From a virus: 26,608 bases of DNA. Below, piece after piece: positions 1 to 6,909 of this stretch (position 1 is the first letter of the stretch; each line of letters opens with the position of its first letter). Under the pieces are notes generated by a model. That model worked only from the letters and a program-made list of their open reading frames with translations. It was not told where the DNA came from and made no database searches. The stretch covers positions 1 through 26,608 of the IMG/VR virus record IMGVR_UViG_3300037225_000069; one strand, given 5' to 3'. The position numbers were made by a program, and so were the translations under genes.

Positions 1-161
1 TCCGTTGACTGAAGCAAGGTATTGCCATGGTACAGGTACACCGTGGTATGCTCCCCCGCCGCTAGACGGCAATAGTGAGCAAATACATGCCATGCATCAG
101 ACTCATTGCAATGGTTTGCAATGCATCCCCGGTTTCCAACACTTACAGCATAATCTTTCAT
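1..161 (-). CDS. Small hypothetical protein, cut by the left edge
   Basis: Reading leftward from ATG at 159-161, the frame stays open for 53 codons to the window edge, so the C-terminus is missing. The start has a very strong Shine-Dalgarno, GGAGGGGG, five bases upstream. An in-frame ATG at 192-194 would add 11 residues but has no good ribosome site. The visible protein begins MKDYAVSVGNRG and is rich in His, Cys and aromatic residues. No family is recognised. It lies downstream of the VWA-like gene on the same strand, with a gap of about 160 bases, so it may be the last gene of that operon or a separate unit. Confidence 0.6.
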   Translation of the reverse strand, partial: MKDYAVSVGNRGCIANHCNESDAWHVFAHYCRLAAGEHTTVYLYHGNTLLQST

Positions 162-294
162 TGATTCCCCCTCCATGCTTGCTAATGCTTGCATAATGCC
201 GTTTCTTGCCCTTGCAATGCCTCAAGGTGCGATTGCTAGGGTCCCGCTGATACTCCCCCATGGCAGAATTGACCTTGCCCCCATGGGATAACGC

Positions 295-317
295 GGGGGA
301 GCGGTATACACTCCCCC
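295..317. repeat. GC-rich hairpin after the VWA-like gene
   Basis: GGGGGAG at 295-301 is perfectly complementary to CTCCCCC at 311-317, with a 9-base loop. It lies just past the stop of the minus-strand VWA-like gene at 325. No run of T follows on either strand, so it does not meet the usual rule for an intrinsic terminator. It could stabilise the 3' end of the mRNA or be a by-product of the G-rich ribosome sites in this region. Confidence 0.35.
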
Positions 318-324
318 TGATAGC

Positions 325-1476
325 TTACCTGTCTACCGGGACCGTTTCGCCAAACGGCGCAACAGCTGCGGTATCGGTTGATAGCCATAGCACGGGGAAG
401 TTTGGAGCGGTATCCGGGAATGTGCCGTCAAGGTCACTAATGCAAACGGCACAGCACGCGGTCCCTTCATCCTCAATTGCCTTTAGTACAGGCCGGAAGT
501 CAGTCCCGCCCCCGCCCTTTGGTTGCCATGTTAACGGGTCCCCCCGTTCCAAACGTTGCACGTGAGCAACTTTGGTATCAGCAAAGTACAGGGTAACCCC
601 GGCAGGATCACACTCGTCTATCGTGCTTTGGACTATGCCGCAAGCATAGGCTAGTGACGTTTGATCGATACTCCCGGATGTGTCAATGAATACCGCAATA
701 TCTCCCAGCGCTTTGGACTCAAGCGCAGGCAGATACAATCCTTGACTGATATACCGGGCATTAGGGCGGGACCATGAATAATCCCCGGTTGACCGCTCAC
801 TAAAGAATCTGAGCAATAGGGAGCGGATATCGATTAGAGGCTTTATAGCAGCCTCAATTGTGCGGGCAAGTCCCCCCGGCAACTTGCCTTGCATTTTCGC
901 GGCATTCATAGCTTGACTTGCTTTTTGTTTCCATTCCTGCTCAGTGGGAGCGGGGTCCCCGTCACTATCGGGACCTATAGGCGCGTCCCTCACTTCCCCC
1001 AATGGGTCAGGGGTCCCCTTACCCTGTCCCTGTTGCGGTGTACCTTGCCCTTGCCCGTTACCGGGGTCCGGCTTATCCTCTTCCCCTTGCCGTGCATATA
1101 TCCACTCTGAAGACTTGCCTGCCTCATCCCCGGATGGATATAACGCACCTTGCGGCAAGGTAAAACCGCTCTCGGATAGCTCCCGGTTGATTGACTTGTC
1201 GCAGGCGATATTCCAGTTCTTAGAGTCCCGCCCGCCCCTGCGCCATGGGTGACCGCAGGCACAGTGCATGACTTCGTGAGCGATTAGGGCGGTGGTTTGG
1301 TCATGCGTCAAGGTATCAATAAACGTGGGATTGTATCCCAGCGAACGGCCATTGACCCATGCCGTATCGGTTGACGGGTCACACTCCATTTTCAGTGATA
1401 ACGCAAGGGACCCGAAGAATGGCTGCTCTAATACAAGCGCTGTGCGGGCAGCGGTGACTTTACTCTGAGCGGACAT
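325..1476 (-). CDS. HExxH / VWA-like domain protein (DUF2201-type)
   Basis: A protein of 383 residues. The N-terminal part is a putative metallopeptidase domain with HEVMH at residues 67-71, a further His at 76, and a following WNIACD segment (88-93), as in DUF2201 N-terminal domains. Residues 132-180 form a Gly/Gln/Pro/Asp-rich linker. The C-terminal part is VWA-like, with a MIDAS-type DTSGS at 265-269 and a later GGGGTDF. Proteins of this kind are paired with MoxR AAA+ ATPases and are thought to act as chaperone or metal-insertion partners. The stop of the upstream DUF3150 gene overlaps this ATG by one base (TAATG), and GGGGGT precedes the start, so the two are translationally coupled. The role in the phage is not known. 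Confidence 0.85.
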   Translation of the reverse strand: MSAQSKVTAARTALVLEQPFFGSLALSLKMECDPSTDTAWVNGRSLGYNPTFIDTLTHDQTTALIAHEVMHCACGHPWRRGGRDSKNWNIACDKSINRELSESGFTLPQGALYPSGDEAGKSSEWIYARQGEEDKPDPGNGQGQGTPQQGQGKGTPDPLGEVRDAPIGPDSDGDPAPTEQEWKQKASQAMNAAKMQGKLPGGLARTIEAAIKPLIDIRSLLLRFFSERSTGDYSWSRPNARYISQGLYLPALESKALGDIAVFIDTSGSIDQTSLAYACGIVQSTIDECDPAGVTLYFADTKVAHVQRLERGDPLTWQPKGGGGTDFRPVLKAIEDEGTACCAVCISDLDGTFPDTAPNFPVLWLSTDTAAVAPFGETVPVDR

Positions 1477-2345
1477 TACTTACCCCCGTATAAATTGCCG
1501 TAAGTTGCGGTCATTGCGTCAAGAATGGCCTGCGCTTCAGTTGCCACGTCAACACGAACGGCGGGATTATCGCGGATGGTTTGGGGTTCACTGGCTGCTA
1601 ATAGCTCAGTTTGACGGCGCAGGGCCTCAAGTTTGGTATCATCCGCAAGGTTCAACCGTGTGAGGATATCGCACAATTCGCGGGCGTTACCGATGAGGGA
1701 ATCCCGGAAGATTCCAGCGGGGTCTGCAAGTTTGCCCTGTATCTTTGATACCGTGTCATAAAGACGTTGCACGGCATCCTGCTGCGCCTCAGAGAATGCT
1801 TGCTTGACCCTTTGCTCAGTCCGGGCAGCTATAGCTTCGATCTCCCCCGCCGCAAGGGTAACGCGGAAGTCAGTCCCGCAAGGTACAGGCGCATATTCTA
1901 CGCTCCATGCATACCGTGACCTTACATCGGAAGGGTAATCGGTATCAGAGTACATACCGTTTAGGATTACCCTTGCCTGCTCTTGTAATGCCGGATAATC
2001 GCGGGCAAAGTCCGCGAGCAAGGAATCTGCCGTATGCATCCCCGCCCGTACCATATCGGTATACGGTTGATAATTCTTGACTGGAAGGATTCTCCATCCG
2101 TCATCGCTCCATGCGAGAGTTTGGGCATAATGCTTGACTCTCAAGTCCGCAATGTGCGAAACAAGCGCTTTGTATGCAGGCGCATCTCCCGGCAGCAGGC
2201 ACTTATTGTATCGTCCCGCGTCGATTGTAGTGTTGTGAGCGGTTGCGGTCTCTTGTGATACCTTGCGGTCATACTTGCGAGCGCTCCATGCGGAGATGCG
2301 CAAGGAAACAAGCATTGCCCGTGTATGCATATCTGAATTCGTCAT
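1476..2345 (-). CDS. DUF3150-like protein
   Basis: About 289 residues. The N-terminal segment LVSLRISAWSARK (about residues 12-24) and the general layout, an alpha-helical charged protein lying between a MoxR ATPase and a VWA-like protein, match the DUF3150 family. That family has no established biochemical function. The start chosen is ATG at 2343-2345, with GGAG nine bases upstream. ATG at 2358-2360 and TTG at 2394-2396 are in frame but have poorer ribosome sites. It is the middle gene of a three-gene operon, 53 bases after the MoxR stop if the chosen start is right, and its stop overlaps the next gene by one base. Confidence 0.7.
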   Translation of the reverse strand: MTNSDMHTRAMLVSLRISAWSARKYDRKVSQETATAHNTTIDAGRYNKCLLPGDAPAYKALVSHIADLRVKHYAQTLAWSDDGWRILPVKNYQPYTDMVRAGMHTADSLLADFARDYPALQEQARVILNGMYSDTDYPSDVRSRYAWSVEYAPVPCGTDFRVTLAAGEIEAIAARTEQRVKQAFSEAQQDAVQRLYDTVSKIQGKLADPAGIFRDSLIGNARELCDILTRLNLADDTKLEALRRQTELLAASEPQTIRDNPAVRVDVATEAQAILDAMTATYGNLYGGK

Positions 2346-2398
2346 TTTCGTTTGCTCCATTCCTGAATTCCGGTATACGTTCCGGTAACGGTGCAAGG

Positions 2399-3430
2399 TT
2401 AACGGCCTGAAATAAGTTGGCCAAACTCCCCGGAATTCATTCTCACGAATGAATCTGTATACTGGATTTTCTCATCCCGCCTTATAGCGTCCCGCACCAT
2501 AAGAACGGCAAACTCCCCCCGCCCGGCTTCAGTGACCATCCGGTTAGCATAGGTTGCAATACGGGCAAAGTTAGTTTCGTTTGCACGTGCCGCGAGTCCA
2601 ACTGATACCGCGTACAATTCCGATGGTTTGGTAGGAATTGCAGCCTTATCGGGATTCATTAGAATCGCGTCAAGGTTAACAAGTGACTTGACCATGGAGC
2701 GGAATGTCAAATACTCCAAACTTGCGCCTTCTCCAACCGCTCCCGCCATGGCTATGGCTTCGATATCGGCGGGGAGATTAAGCGCTTCGAGTTTGGCAAG
2801 ATGTGCCCATGTACGGGGGACCGGACTGTTAGTCAAGTCCGCAGTTGCCTCAAACTTGGCTAACAGTTCCGGGCGGAACCTTAGAAAAGCAATGAGTGTT
2901 GCGGGGATGCCGTTCGAGAATGCCCATTGACTCCATGAGCCAATATCGGGTTCCAGTTCCACGATTGACACAAAACGGGATTTTACAGGTTCAAGGATAC
3001 CGGATACTCCAGCGCGGTCAATGCGCCGGTTAGTTGCGCCGATAAACGTAATGCAATCGGGCAATACCTTGCCGTTTATTTGACGGGCAAGGAATAGCTG
3101 CATACATGCGGCCTGTACAGCGGGGGAAGCCTGTCCAAGATCGTCAAAAAACCAAACAGTTTGACGGGTAGCATTGAGAGCCGTTGCAAGGTTGCCAAAC
3201 GGCAGGAATGTTGCGGTCCCGCTCGCCATTCCCCAAGGGAGTCCCTTATAATCTGTAGGGTCACAAACGGCGGGATGTTCGATGAGCAAGTCATAGGAAA
3301 GTGACGCGGATACACTTTCCACTATATCGGACTTGCCGCATCCCGGCATTCCGGTAATGAGCAAGGGCAAACGGGCGGGGACCATTGACTTTAGAACTGT
3401 TTGCAACTGAGCAGCATTGATAACGGGCAT
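2399..3430 (-). CDS. MoxR-type AAA+ ATPase
   Basis: A protein of 343 residues. Walker A is GMPGCGKS at residues 27-34 and Walker B is WFFDDLGQA at 93-101. The sensor-1-like stretch FIGATNR is at 129-135 and a probable arginine-finger segment (EPVKSRF) is at 147-153. This set is typical of MoxR ATPases, which couple ATP hydrolysis to remodelling of a partner, usually through a VWA-domain adaptor. Such an adaptor is encoded two genes downstream. GGAG lies eight bases before the ATG. It is the first gene of the minus-strand operon. The second acidic Walker B residue is Asp instead of the commoner Glu, a change I expect in phage-type members. Confidence 0.9.
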   Translation of the reverse strand: MPVINAAQLQTVLKSMVPARLPLLITGMPGCGKSDIVESVSASLSYDLLIEHPAVCDPTDYKGLPWGMASGTATFLPFGNLATALNATRQTVWFFDDLGQASPAVQAACMQLFLARQINGKVLPDCITFIGATNRRIDRAGVSGILEPVKSRFVSIVELEPDIGSWSQWAFSNGIPATLIAFLRFRPELLAKFEATADLTNSPVPRTWAHLAKLEALNLPADIEAIAMAGAVGEGASLEYLTFRSMVKSLVNLDAILMNPDKAAIPTKPSELYAVSVGLAARANETNFARIATYANRMVTEAGRGEFAVLMVRDAIRRDEKIQYTDSFVRMNSGEFGQLISGR

Positions 3431-3474
3431 GAGAAGCGCTCCATTGATGGATTAAACACATATACAACACTATT

Positions 3475-3504
3475 ACGTTAGTCGATACGGCAAACCATTG
3501 TCAA
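3475..3504 (-). promoter_or_regulatory. Possible promoter for the MoxR operon
   Basis: On the minus strand a perfect TTGACA (-35) occupies 3504-3499. At 18 bases spacing a weak -10, TAACGT, sits at 3480-3475 and matches the consensus only at positions 1, 2 and 6. The MoxR start is about 45 bases further on. The -35 is convincing and the -10 is not. Confidence 0.35.
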
Positions 3505-3595
3505 GGGGAAAATGCATGGAACGTGATTATTTATAAACTATTGCCTATAAAGGGTCTACAGGAACACTGTACAGGTATGGAGCGGGACCGTTAGA

Positions 3596-3667
3596 GCGAT
3601 AGGAATAAATAGACTCATCTATATATGTAGGAATGTGCGGGGAACCTTGACGCGCAAGGAATAAATA
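3596..3667. repeat. Imperfect 16-base direct repeat
   Basis: Two 16-base copies start at 3596 and 3652. They share gcg, then differ at two bases, then share aggaataaata (14 of 16 identical). Each copy is followed within about 20 bases by a related TATATA-containing stretch. The spacing of 56 bases suggests paired protein-binding sites, but this is inference. Confidence 0.4.
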
Positions 3668-3702
3668 ACTGCTCAGACTGATACATATATAAAGGGTATC
3701 GG

Positions 3703-3716
3703 CGGGGATATCCCCG
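3703..3716. repeat. 14-base perfect palindrome
   Basis: CGGGGATATCCCCG reads the same on both strands. It is the longest perfect uninterrupted palindrome I saw in the intergenic region, and could be a dimeric operator. Confidence 0.35.
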
Positions 3717-4071
3717 GCATGGCGGGGACCGTCACAGCGGGGGGGTAATGAATTAAGCAACACGCGCAGGATGATTGTTACTAATTAGTCAATACCGGGG
3801 ATGAAAGGGCGAAAATCGCGTATTTGCCCGTAGCGCAACTGTTAGGCAATAGGTAAGGGTATCGGCCCATAATTCTTCCTAAGACGCAGGGAAGGGCATT
3901 ACAGCGCGATTACAGGGCATTTACCTATTAGTACATACTTGAGATAGAACACTAATAGAATCAACACGTTACCAGCAAAAGTCGTACGATTAAAGTTTAT
4001 TAGCGTATCTCTCGTAGAATGATATACATAGCTATTTACTCACTGGTAAACATTAACTGAAAGGTAACGGA

Positions 4072-4088
4072 ATACCCTATGGGGGTAT
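4072..4088 (+). terminator. Weak terminator-like hairpin
   Basis: ATACCC (4072-4077) pairs with GGGTAT (4083-4088) across a 5-base loop. GC and then TTTT follow. The stem is short and the T run is only four, and no plus-strand gene lies upstream to be terminated, so the function is doubtful. Confidence 0.2.
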
Positions 4089-4160
4089 GCTTTTAAGTAC
4101 CCTTTCCCGCCCGAAACGGTCCCCCATGGCCGATAGGATAAAACATGAACTCATCTAACA

Positions 4161-4208
4161 GGGACACTACAGGGAAGACGGGGGACTTCCCCCGCTGTGC
4201 GGGGTCCC
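4161..4208. repeat. Nested GC-rich inverted repeat
   Basis: An inner perfect 7-base inverted repeat, CGGGGGA (4179-4185) and TCCCCCG (4188-4194), is enclosed by GGGAC (4161-4165) and GTCCC (4204-4208). It could fold as a cruciform or an RNA hairpin. No gene can be tied to it. Confidence 0.3.
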
Positions 4209-4482
4209 TCATCCCGCCAGGATTATTTTCCCGCTCTCACGATCAACCGCTCGCCATTCCCCCGGAATTATTTTCCCCGATTATTCCCGGAATTCCCCCG
4301 ATACCCGCTCGCAACTGTACACGGGTCACTATTGAGATTATTCCAGAGCATTGACGCCTTCAGCGCTCCCCCGCGAACACTTAAGCGCTATCAATGGGCA
4401 GGCGCAATTAAACGCATAGAGAGCGTTTTATAGGGCATTGCGGGGGGTATCGCGTGCTAGTCACTTTACGCGTATGAGAGTC

Positions 4483-4516
4483 CATTTATAGGGGATATAT
4501 GGGCATTTATAGGGGG
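4483..4516. repeat. 12-base direct repeat catttatagggg
   Basis: Two exact copies of catttatagggg start at 4483 and 4504, 21 bases apart, which is two helical turns. A related tttatagggcatt occurs at about 4427-4439. The spacing fits binding on one face of the DNA. Confidence 0.4.
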
Positions 4517-4698
4517 TAACACACTAAATCTACAGAATTAATGGGGTACATGAGACAGGGGGGATTGAATAGTCTTCAGTTGCCCGCAGTTGGCCGTATC
4601 AGGCCATGCGGAAGTTGTCCGGGGTGGTGCCTGCCGCGATTGTCTATGACGCCTTGGAGTCCTGTGCAGGGGTTTAGGGACTGGATAAGGCGCAGGAT

Positions 4699-4741
4699 AA
4701 TTTAGAAAAATAAAAATAGAAAAAATTTAGGAAAATAAAAA
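4699..4741. repeat. A-rich 18-base tandem repeat
   Basis: Two copies of an A-rich 18-mer, aatttag(a/g)aaaataaaaa, lie at 4699-4716 and 4724-4741 with one mismatch. They sit directly upstream of the promoter at 4776. Such A-tract DNA is often bent, and can act as an UP element for RNA polymerase or as a melting region of an origin. Confidence 0.5.
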
Positions 4742-4744
4742 AGT

Positions 4745-4799
4745 AGCGCAGAAAAAAATAAATTCGATTTTGCGCTTGACAAGTCGGTTGGTATGCGCT
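4745..4799. promoter_or_regulatory. Operator-like half-sites AGCGCA / TGCGCT
   Basis: AGCGCA at 4745-4750 is the reverse complement of TGCGCT at 4771-4776, and a second TGCGCT lies at 4794-4799. The two TGCGCT copies each share their last T with the first base of the -35 and the -10 hexamer, respectively. Repeated short sites over the promoter of a ribbon-helix-helix gene suggest autoregulation. This is inferred from layout only. Confidence 0.45.
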
Positions 4800-4804
4800 A
4801 CAAC
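4776..4804 (+). promoter_or_regulatory. Promoter, probably giving a leaderless mRNA
   Basis: A perfect -35 TTGACA (4776-4781) is followed by 17 bases and TACAAC (4799-4804), a 4-of-6 match to the -10 consensus. The expected transcription start is about 4811, which is the A of the preferred ATG of the next gene. There is no Shine-Dalgarno before that ATG or before the earlier in-frame ATG at 4793, which lies inside the promoter. Confidence 0.6.
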
Positions 4805-4810
4805 GTAGTC

Positions 4811-5314
4811 ATGGACGCTACAAAGCCAACATCATTGAGAATTCCAGATGAAATAATTGCGTTCGCTGAGGAAATAGCGAAGGCTAAAGAATGGAGTCGT
4901 GCCAAGGTTTTGGTGCGGTCGATAGAGTGTGGTCTGCCGCTGGTAGGAAATAGGACATTAAAGGGCTACCAGCAGAATCACGATCAAGCCGAGGCGAATT
5001 TAATTAAGGTGGAGGGGAATAATGCGGAAATTGCGACCGGGGGTAGCGCGGGCGTGGCGGCGGATAAAGGTTTGGCGGGAAATAAACGCGGCGTTCAAAA
5101 AGGCGCTGCCGTGGATCGTGGCAAACTTTTACGCGGAGACGCCGGTACAGCGGTTATTGAGGGAGCGTTCACAGAAAACCCAATAGCTGCGCCTCAGATG
5201 TGCGCGTATACGGAGTACGACATGGAGACGGGCGAAACGTACAGATGCGGCAGGACGGTTCATGGGCCGAAGGTTAAGCATACGAGGGGGAGAGGGTGTA
5301 ATGAGCGGAATTAA
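4811..5314 (+). CDS. Ribbon-helix-helix-like DNA-binding protein with C-terminal Cys/His motif
   Basis: 167 residues from ATG 4811. The earlier in-frame ATG at 4793 falls between the -35 and -10. The first 45 residues read as a ribbon-helix-helix domain: a short strand (PTSLRIPDE), then two helices (IIAFAEEIAKAKEW, SRAKVLVRSIECGL). A Gly/Ala/Lys-rich middle follows. The C-terminus has Cys-x14-Cys followed by two His, in the segment CAYTEYDMETGETYRCG...HGPKVKH, a likely small zinc-binding module. The first gene of a long cluster is a natural place for a repressor. The end overlaps the DUF2283 gene by 14 bases. Confidence 0.6.
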   Translation: MDATKPTSLRIPDEIIAFAEEIAKAKEWSRAKVLVRSIECGLPLVGNRTLKGYQQNHDQAEANLIKVEGNNAEIATGGSAGVAADKGLAGNKRGVQKGAAVDRGKLLRGDAGTAVIEGAFTENPIAAPQMCAYTEYDMETGETYRCGRTVHGPKVKHTRGRGCNERN

Positions 5315-5552
5315 AATTGTTGAATTTGAGACTCATGCTAAAGTAAGTTTCGATGCGGATGTAGCATATATCTACATCCAACCACAACGCGCTGGAGAAA
5401 ATGGTGCTGTGAAATCATCTGTGGAAATGGAAAACATTGTGCTTGACTTTGATACGGACGGTAGATTGTTTGGAATTGAATTTCTAAACACTGAGAACGT
5501 ACCTAAATTTATCCTCGATGCAAAAGTTAGTAAAGATTACGGTGTGGAGTAA
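5301..5552 (+). CDS. DUF2283-family protein
   Basis: 83 residues from ATG 5301, preceded by GAGAGGG four bases upstream. A longer in-frame start at 5262 lies inside the previous gene and has no ribosome site. The pattern of YIYI near the start, then IVLDFDTDGRLFGIEFLN, is the DUF2283 signature. DUF2283 proteins are small all-beta proteins of unknown function, often found beside toxin-antitoxin or phage genes. It overlaps the preceding gene by 14 bases and ends three bases before the next. Confidence 0.75.
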   Translation: MSGIKIVEFETHAKVSFDADVAYIYIQPQRAGENGAVKSSVEMENIVLDFDTDGRLFGIEFLNTENVPKFILDAKVSKDYGVE

Positions 5553-5555
5553 GAA

Positions 5556-5894
5556 ATGATTTCACGGCGCGGATTTTTGAGTTTATTGGGCGGCTTTGCG
5601 GCGGCTGAGGTTGCGCGGAAGATTTACGTGCTACCGCCTAGAGGGTGGGTATTTCCGGGAGGGGTTATTTATCCGGGGGAGGCGCTGTTTTGTTTGCCGT
5701 CAGACGGGTGGTCGTATCGGTACACGTACCGGAATATCGTGACTGGCCACGTTTCGGATGCGACTCCTGAAATTGCAAAGTTGGCGCACACGTTTATTTA
5801 TCCTGATATGGACGTGGTGGATATTTACCGGCAGATGCGGGATGGGAGTCTTGATTACCGGGAGACGGTGGGAGCGTGGGGGACGAATGGCTAA
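5556..5894 (+). CDS. Small protein with twin-arginine-like signal
   Basis: 112 residues. The N-terminus SRRGFLSLLGGFAAA has the twin-arginine pattern S-R-R-x-F-L, a short hydrophobic core and small residues. No clear AxA cleavage site follows, so it may be a membrane anchor or may not be processed. The mature part is rich in aromatic residues and starts YVLPPRGW. GGAG sits six bases before the ATG. A second protein with such a signal occurs next to terL at 21840. No function is recognised. Export of a phage protein by Tat would be unusual, and a chance resemblance cannot be excluded. Confidence 0.6.
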   Translation: MISRRGFLSLLGGFAAAEVARKIYVLPPRGWVFPGGVIYPGEALFCLPSDGWSYRYTYRNIVTGHVSDATPEIAKLAHTFIYPDMDVVDIYRQMRDGSLDYRETVGAWGTNG

Positions 5895-6075
5895 ACCATT
5901 GCGGGACTGGGAAAACTGGGTGCTTGCGCAAGAATTGCGTAATTGGATGCGATTTCATCACGCTGGAACGAATGAGCCGGTTGATATGCACAGCCAGATA
6001 CTTTGTGAGGCGATTGCGAGAATCTTGGAGAGGTTGCCAGCGAATACCAATAAAGGGGAAGAGGAGAAAGTATGA
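5887..6075 (+). CDS. Small hypothetical protein
   Basis: 62 residues starting MAKPLRDWENW at ATG 5887, preceded by a G-rich stretch with GGAG and GGGGG. It overlaps the Tat-signal gene by 8 bases and the next gene by 4 (ATGA). It is predicted to be mostly helical and has no recognised motif. A longer frame from 5758 is mostly inside the previous gene and is not favoured. Confidence 0.55.
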   Translation: MAKPLRDWENWVLAQELRNWMRFHHAGTNEPVDMHSQILCEAIARILERLPANTNKGEEEKV

Positions 6076-6431
6076 CCACCAACCTTAGCACCATCGCTCT
6101 ATGGGTGGGCATTGTGGGAACGACTTCGGGAGTATATTTCTCGATACACTCAGAGCTATCCTCAGACCGGCAGGCACAAGCGTTGGCACAGAAGGCGGAG
6201 ATTGAGCGCACTGCACAAGCTCAGAAGGATTGGGGATTACTACTTCACAGGCTATCTAATGACGAGTCTGCAATTGCGTTTCTAGAGACACAGATGCCCA
6301 AAGATAAGCGTGAGATGCTTAAAGCTATTTCACAGGCACAGATTCAAGCTCAAGTTCAGGAGCAGCAAACTCCACTGAGGGTAACGAAGGGGATGCACAA
6401 TCGGGCGGAGAAATGGGAGAGGAAAAAATGA
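6072..6431 (+). CDS. Single-span membrane protein with coiled coil
   Basis: 119 residues. One membrane segment spans about residues 7-24 (IALWVGIVGTTSGVYFSI). A charged, Gln/Ala-rich helical tail follows from about 28 to 100 and could form a coiled coil. The layout resembles small phage inner-membrane proteins such as holin-associated or spanin-like proteins, but no endolysin lies nearby, so lysis is not claimed. It overlaps the previous stop by ATGA and is likely translationally coupled. Confidence 0.6.
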   Translation: MTTNLSTIALWVGIVGTTSGVYFSIHSELSSDRQAQALAQKAEIERTAQAQKDWGLLLHRLSNDESAIAFLETQMPKDKREMLKAISQAQIQAQVQEQQTPLRVTKGMHNRAEKWERKK

Positions 6432-6694
6432 GAATTTCAGCGATTGAGAAACTTAAGGCATCGTTAGGCGGGTATTTCTGGCTTCCATGTCCGATGTGCG
6501 GCAAGATGTTTGGAGGGCATGAGAAGGGTGAAACAATGTGGAACAAGAAGGATATTTTTAGCGGTAAAATGACGTGCGCTGATCCCGCGTGTATGAAAAA
6601 AGTAAAGGAGCATAATTCCCCGATAGAGCAACAAAGGGAAACGGAAAGAATTGAATCATTGCGTATATTTATGGAGGTAAGGGGAGGAAAATGA
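6428..6694 (+). CDS. Small Cys-rich (zinc-ribbon-like) protein
   Basis: 88 residues from ATG 6428, with GAGAGG five bases upstream. An in-frame ATG at 6413 has a worse site. CPMCG near residue 23 and CADPAC near residue 55 form two Cys pairs, a likely zinc ribbon. The C-terminal third is charged and helical. Function unknown. Overlaps the next gene by ATGA. Confidence 0.6.
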   Translation: MRISAIEKLKASLGGYFWLPCPMCGKMFGGHEKGETMWNKKDIFSGKMTCADPACMKKVKEHNSPIEQQRETERIESLRIFMEVRGGK

Positions 6695-6909
6695 TTATTA
6701 CTTTTGCAAAAATAGAGGCGAGATGGAGAGCGGCTGCAGACCGTGCATTTGCTTCTAAATGCGTGGCTGATATTAAACGTCACCGTGACCATATCGATGA
6801 GGTTCCTGTTGCGGCGCAGGACTGGACCGAATTCATCATCTACGGGTCTGTAATGGCCGTGTTTGCAACCGCTGTATTCTACTGGTGTAAGAAGGAAGGC
6901 TGGCTATGA
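6691..6909 (+). CDS. Small C-tail-anchored membrane protein
   Basis: 72 residues. A charged amphipathic N-terminal half is followed by one membrane segment near the C-terminus (FIIYGSVMAVFATAVFYWC, about 48-66) and a short basic end. GGGGAGG lies just before the ATG. It overlaps the genes on both sides by four bases. No family recognised. Confidence 0.6.
   Translation: MIITFAKIEARWRAAADRAFASKCVADIKRHRDHIDEVPVAAQDWTEFIIYGSVMAVFATAVFYWCKKEGWL

Larger units (their letters stand above)
3431..4775. other. Non-coding divergent intergenic region
   Basis: About 1.35 kb separates the minus-strand MoxR operon from the plus-strand cluster. No reading frame here has both a credible start and a protein-like sequence. 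It holds an imperfect direct repeat (3596/3652), a 14-base palindrome (3703), hairpins (4072, 4161-4208), a 12-base direct repeat (4483/4504) and an A-rich tandem repeat (4699). The octamer AGGGCATT occurs at 3893, 3914 and 4432, with a one-base variant at 4500. Such a repeat-dense region between divergent units could contain operators, an origin of replication or an attachment site. None of these can be assigned from sequence alone. No tRNA-like T-loop was found. Confidence 0.6.

Noticed and set aside
5-196. Plus-strand frame at the left edge
   Set aside because: TTG start at the edge and opposite to a minus-strand frame with a very strong ribosome site.
244-313. Short minus-strand frames of 8 to 29 codons between the VWA-like gene and the left partial gene
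   Set aside because: Tiny, with starts too close to or inside the hairpin, and no fitting ribosome spacing.
3545-3763. Minus-strand frame of 72 codons
   Set aside because: TTG start with no ribosome site, and product shows no domain-like pattern. It covers repeats and a palindrome.
4145-4354. Frame of 69 codons in the divergent region, with AGGA six bases before the ATG
   Set aside because: The protein is Pro/Ile-rich and low in complexity, produced by repeated attattttccc and cccgg tracts. It overlaps hairpins and has no neighbour coupling. A second, longer frame in the same place is equally open.
4541-4705. Short frames just before the A-rich repeat (one of about 51-54 codons, another of 23 codons from the ATG near 4605)
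   Set aside because: Poor ribosome sites and odd Trp/Pro/Arg-rich product. They could be remnants of a broken gene, but nothing recognisable is left.
6072-6909. Idea that the two small membrane proteins form a lysis cassette
   Set aside because: No endolysin or spanin pair is near, and one-span proteins of this kind are common in phages for other purposes.
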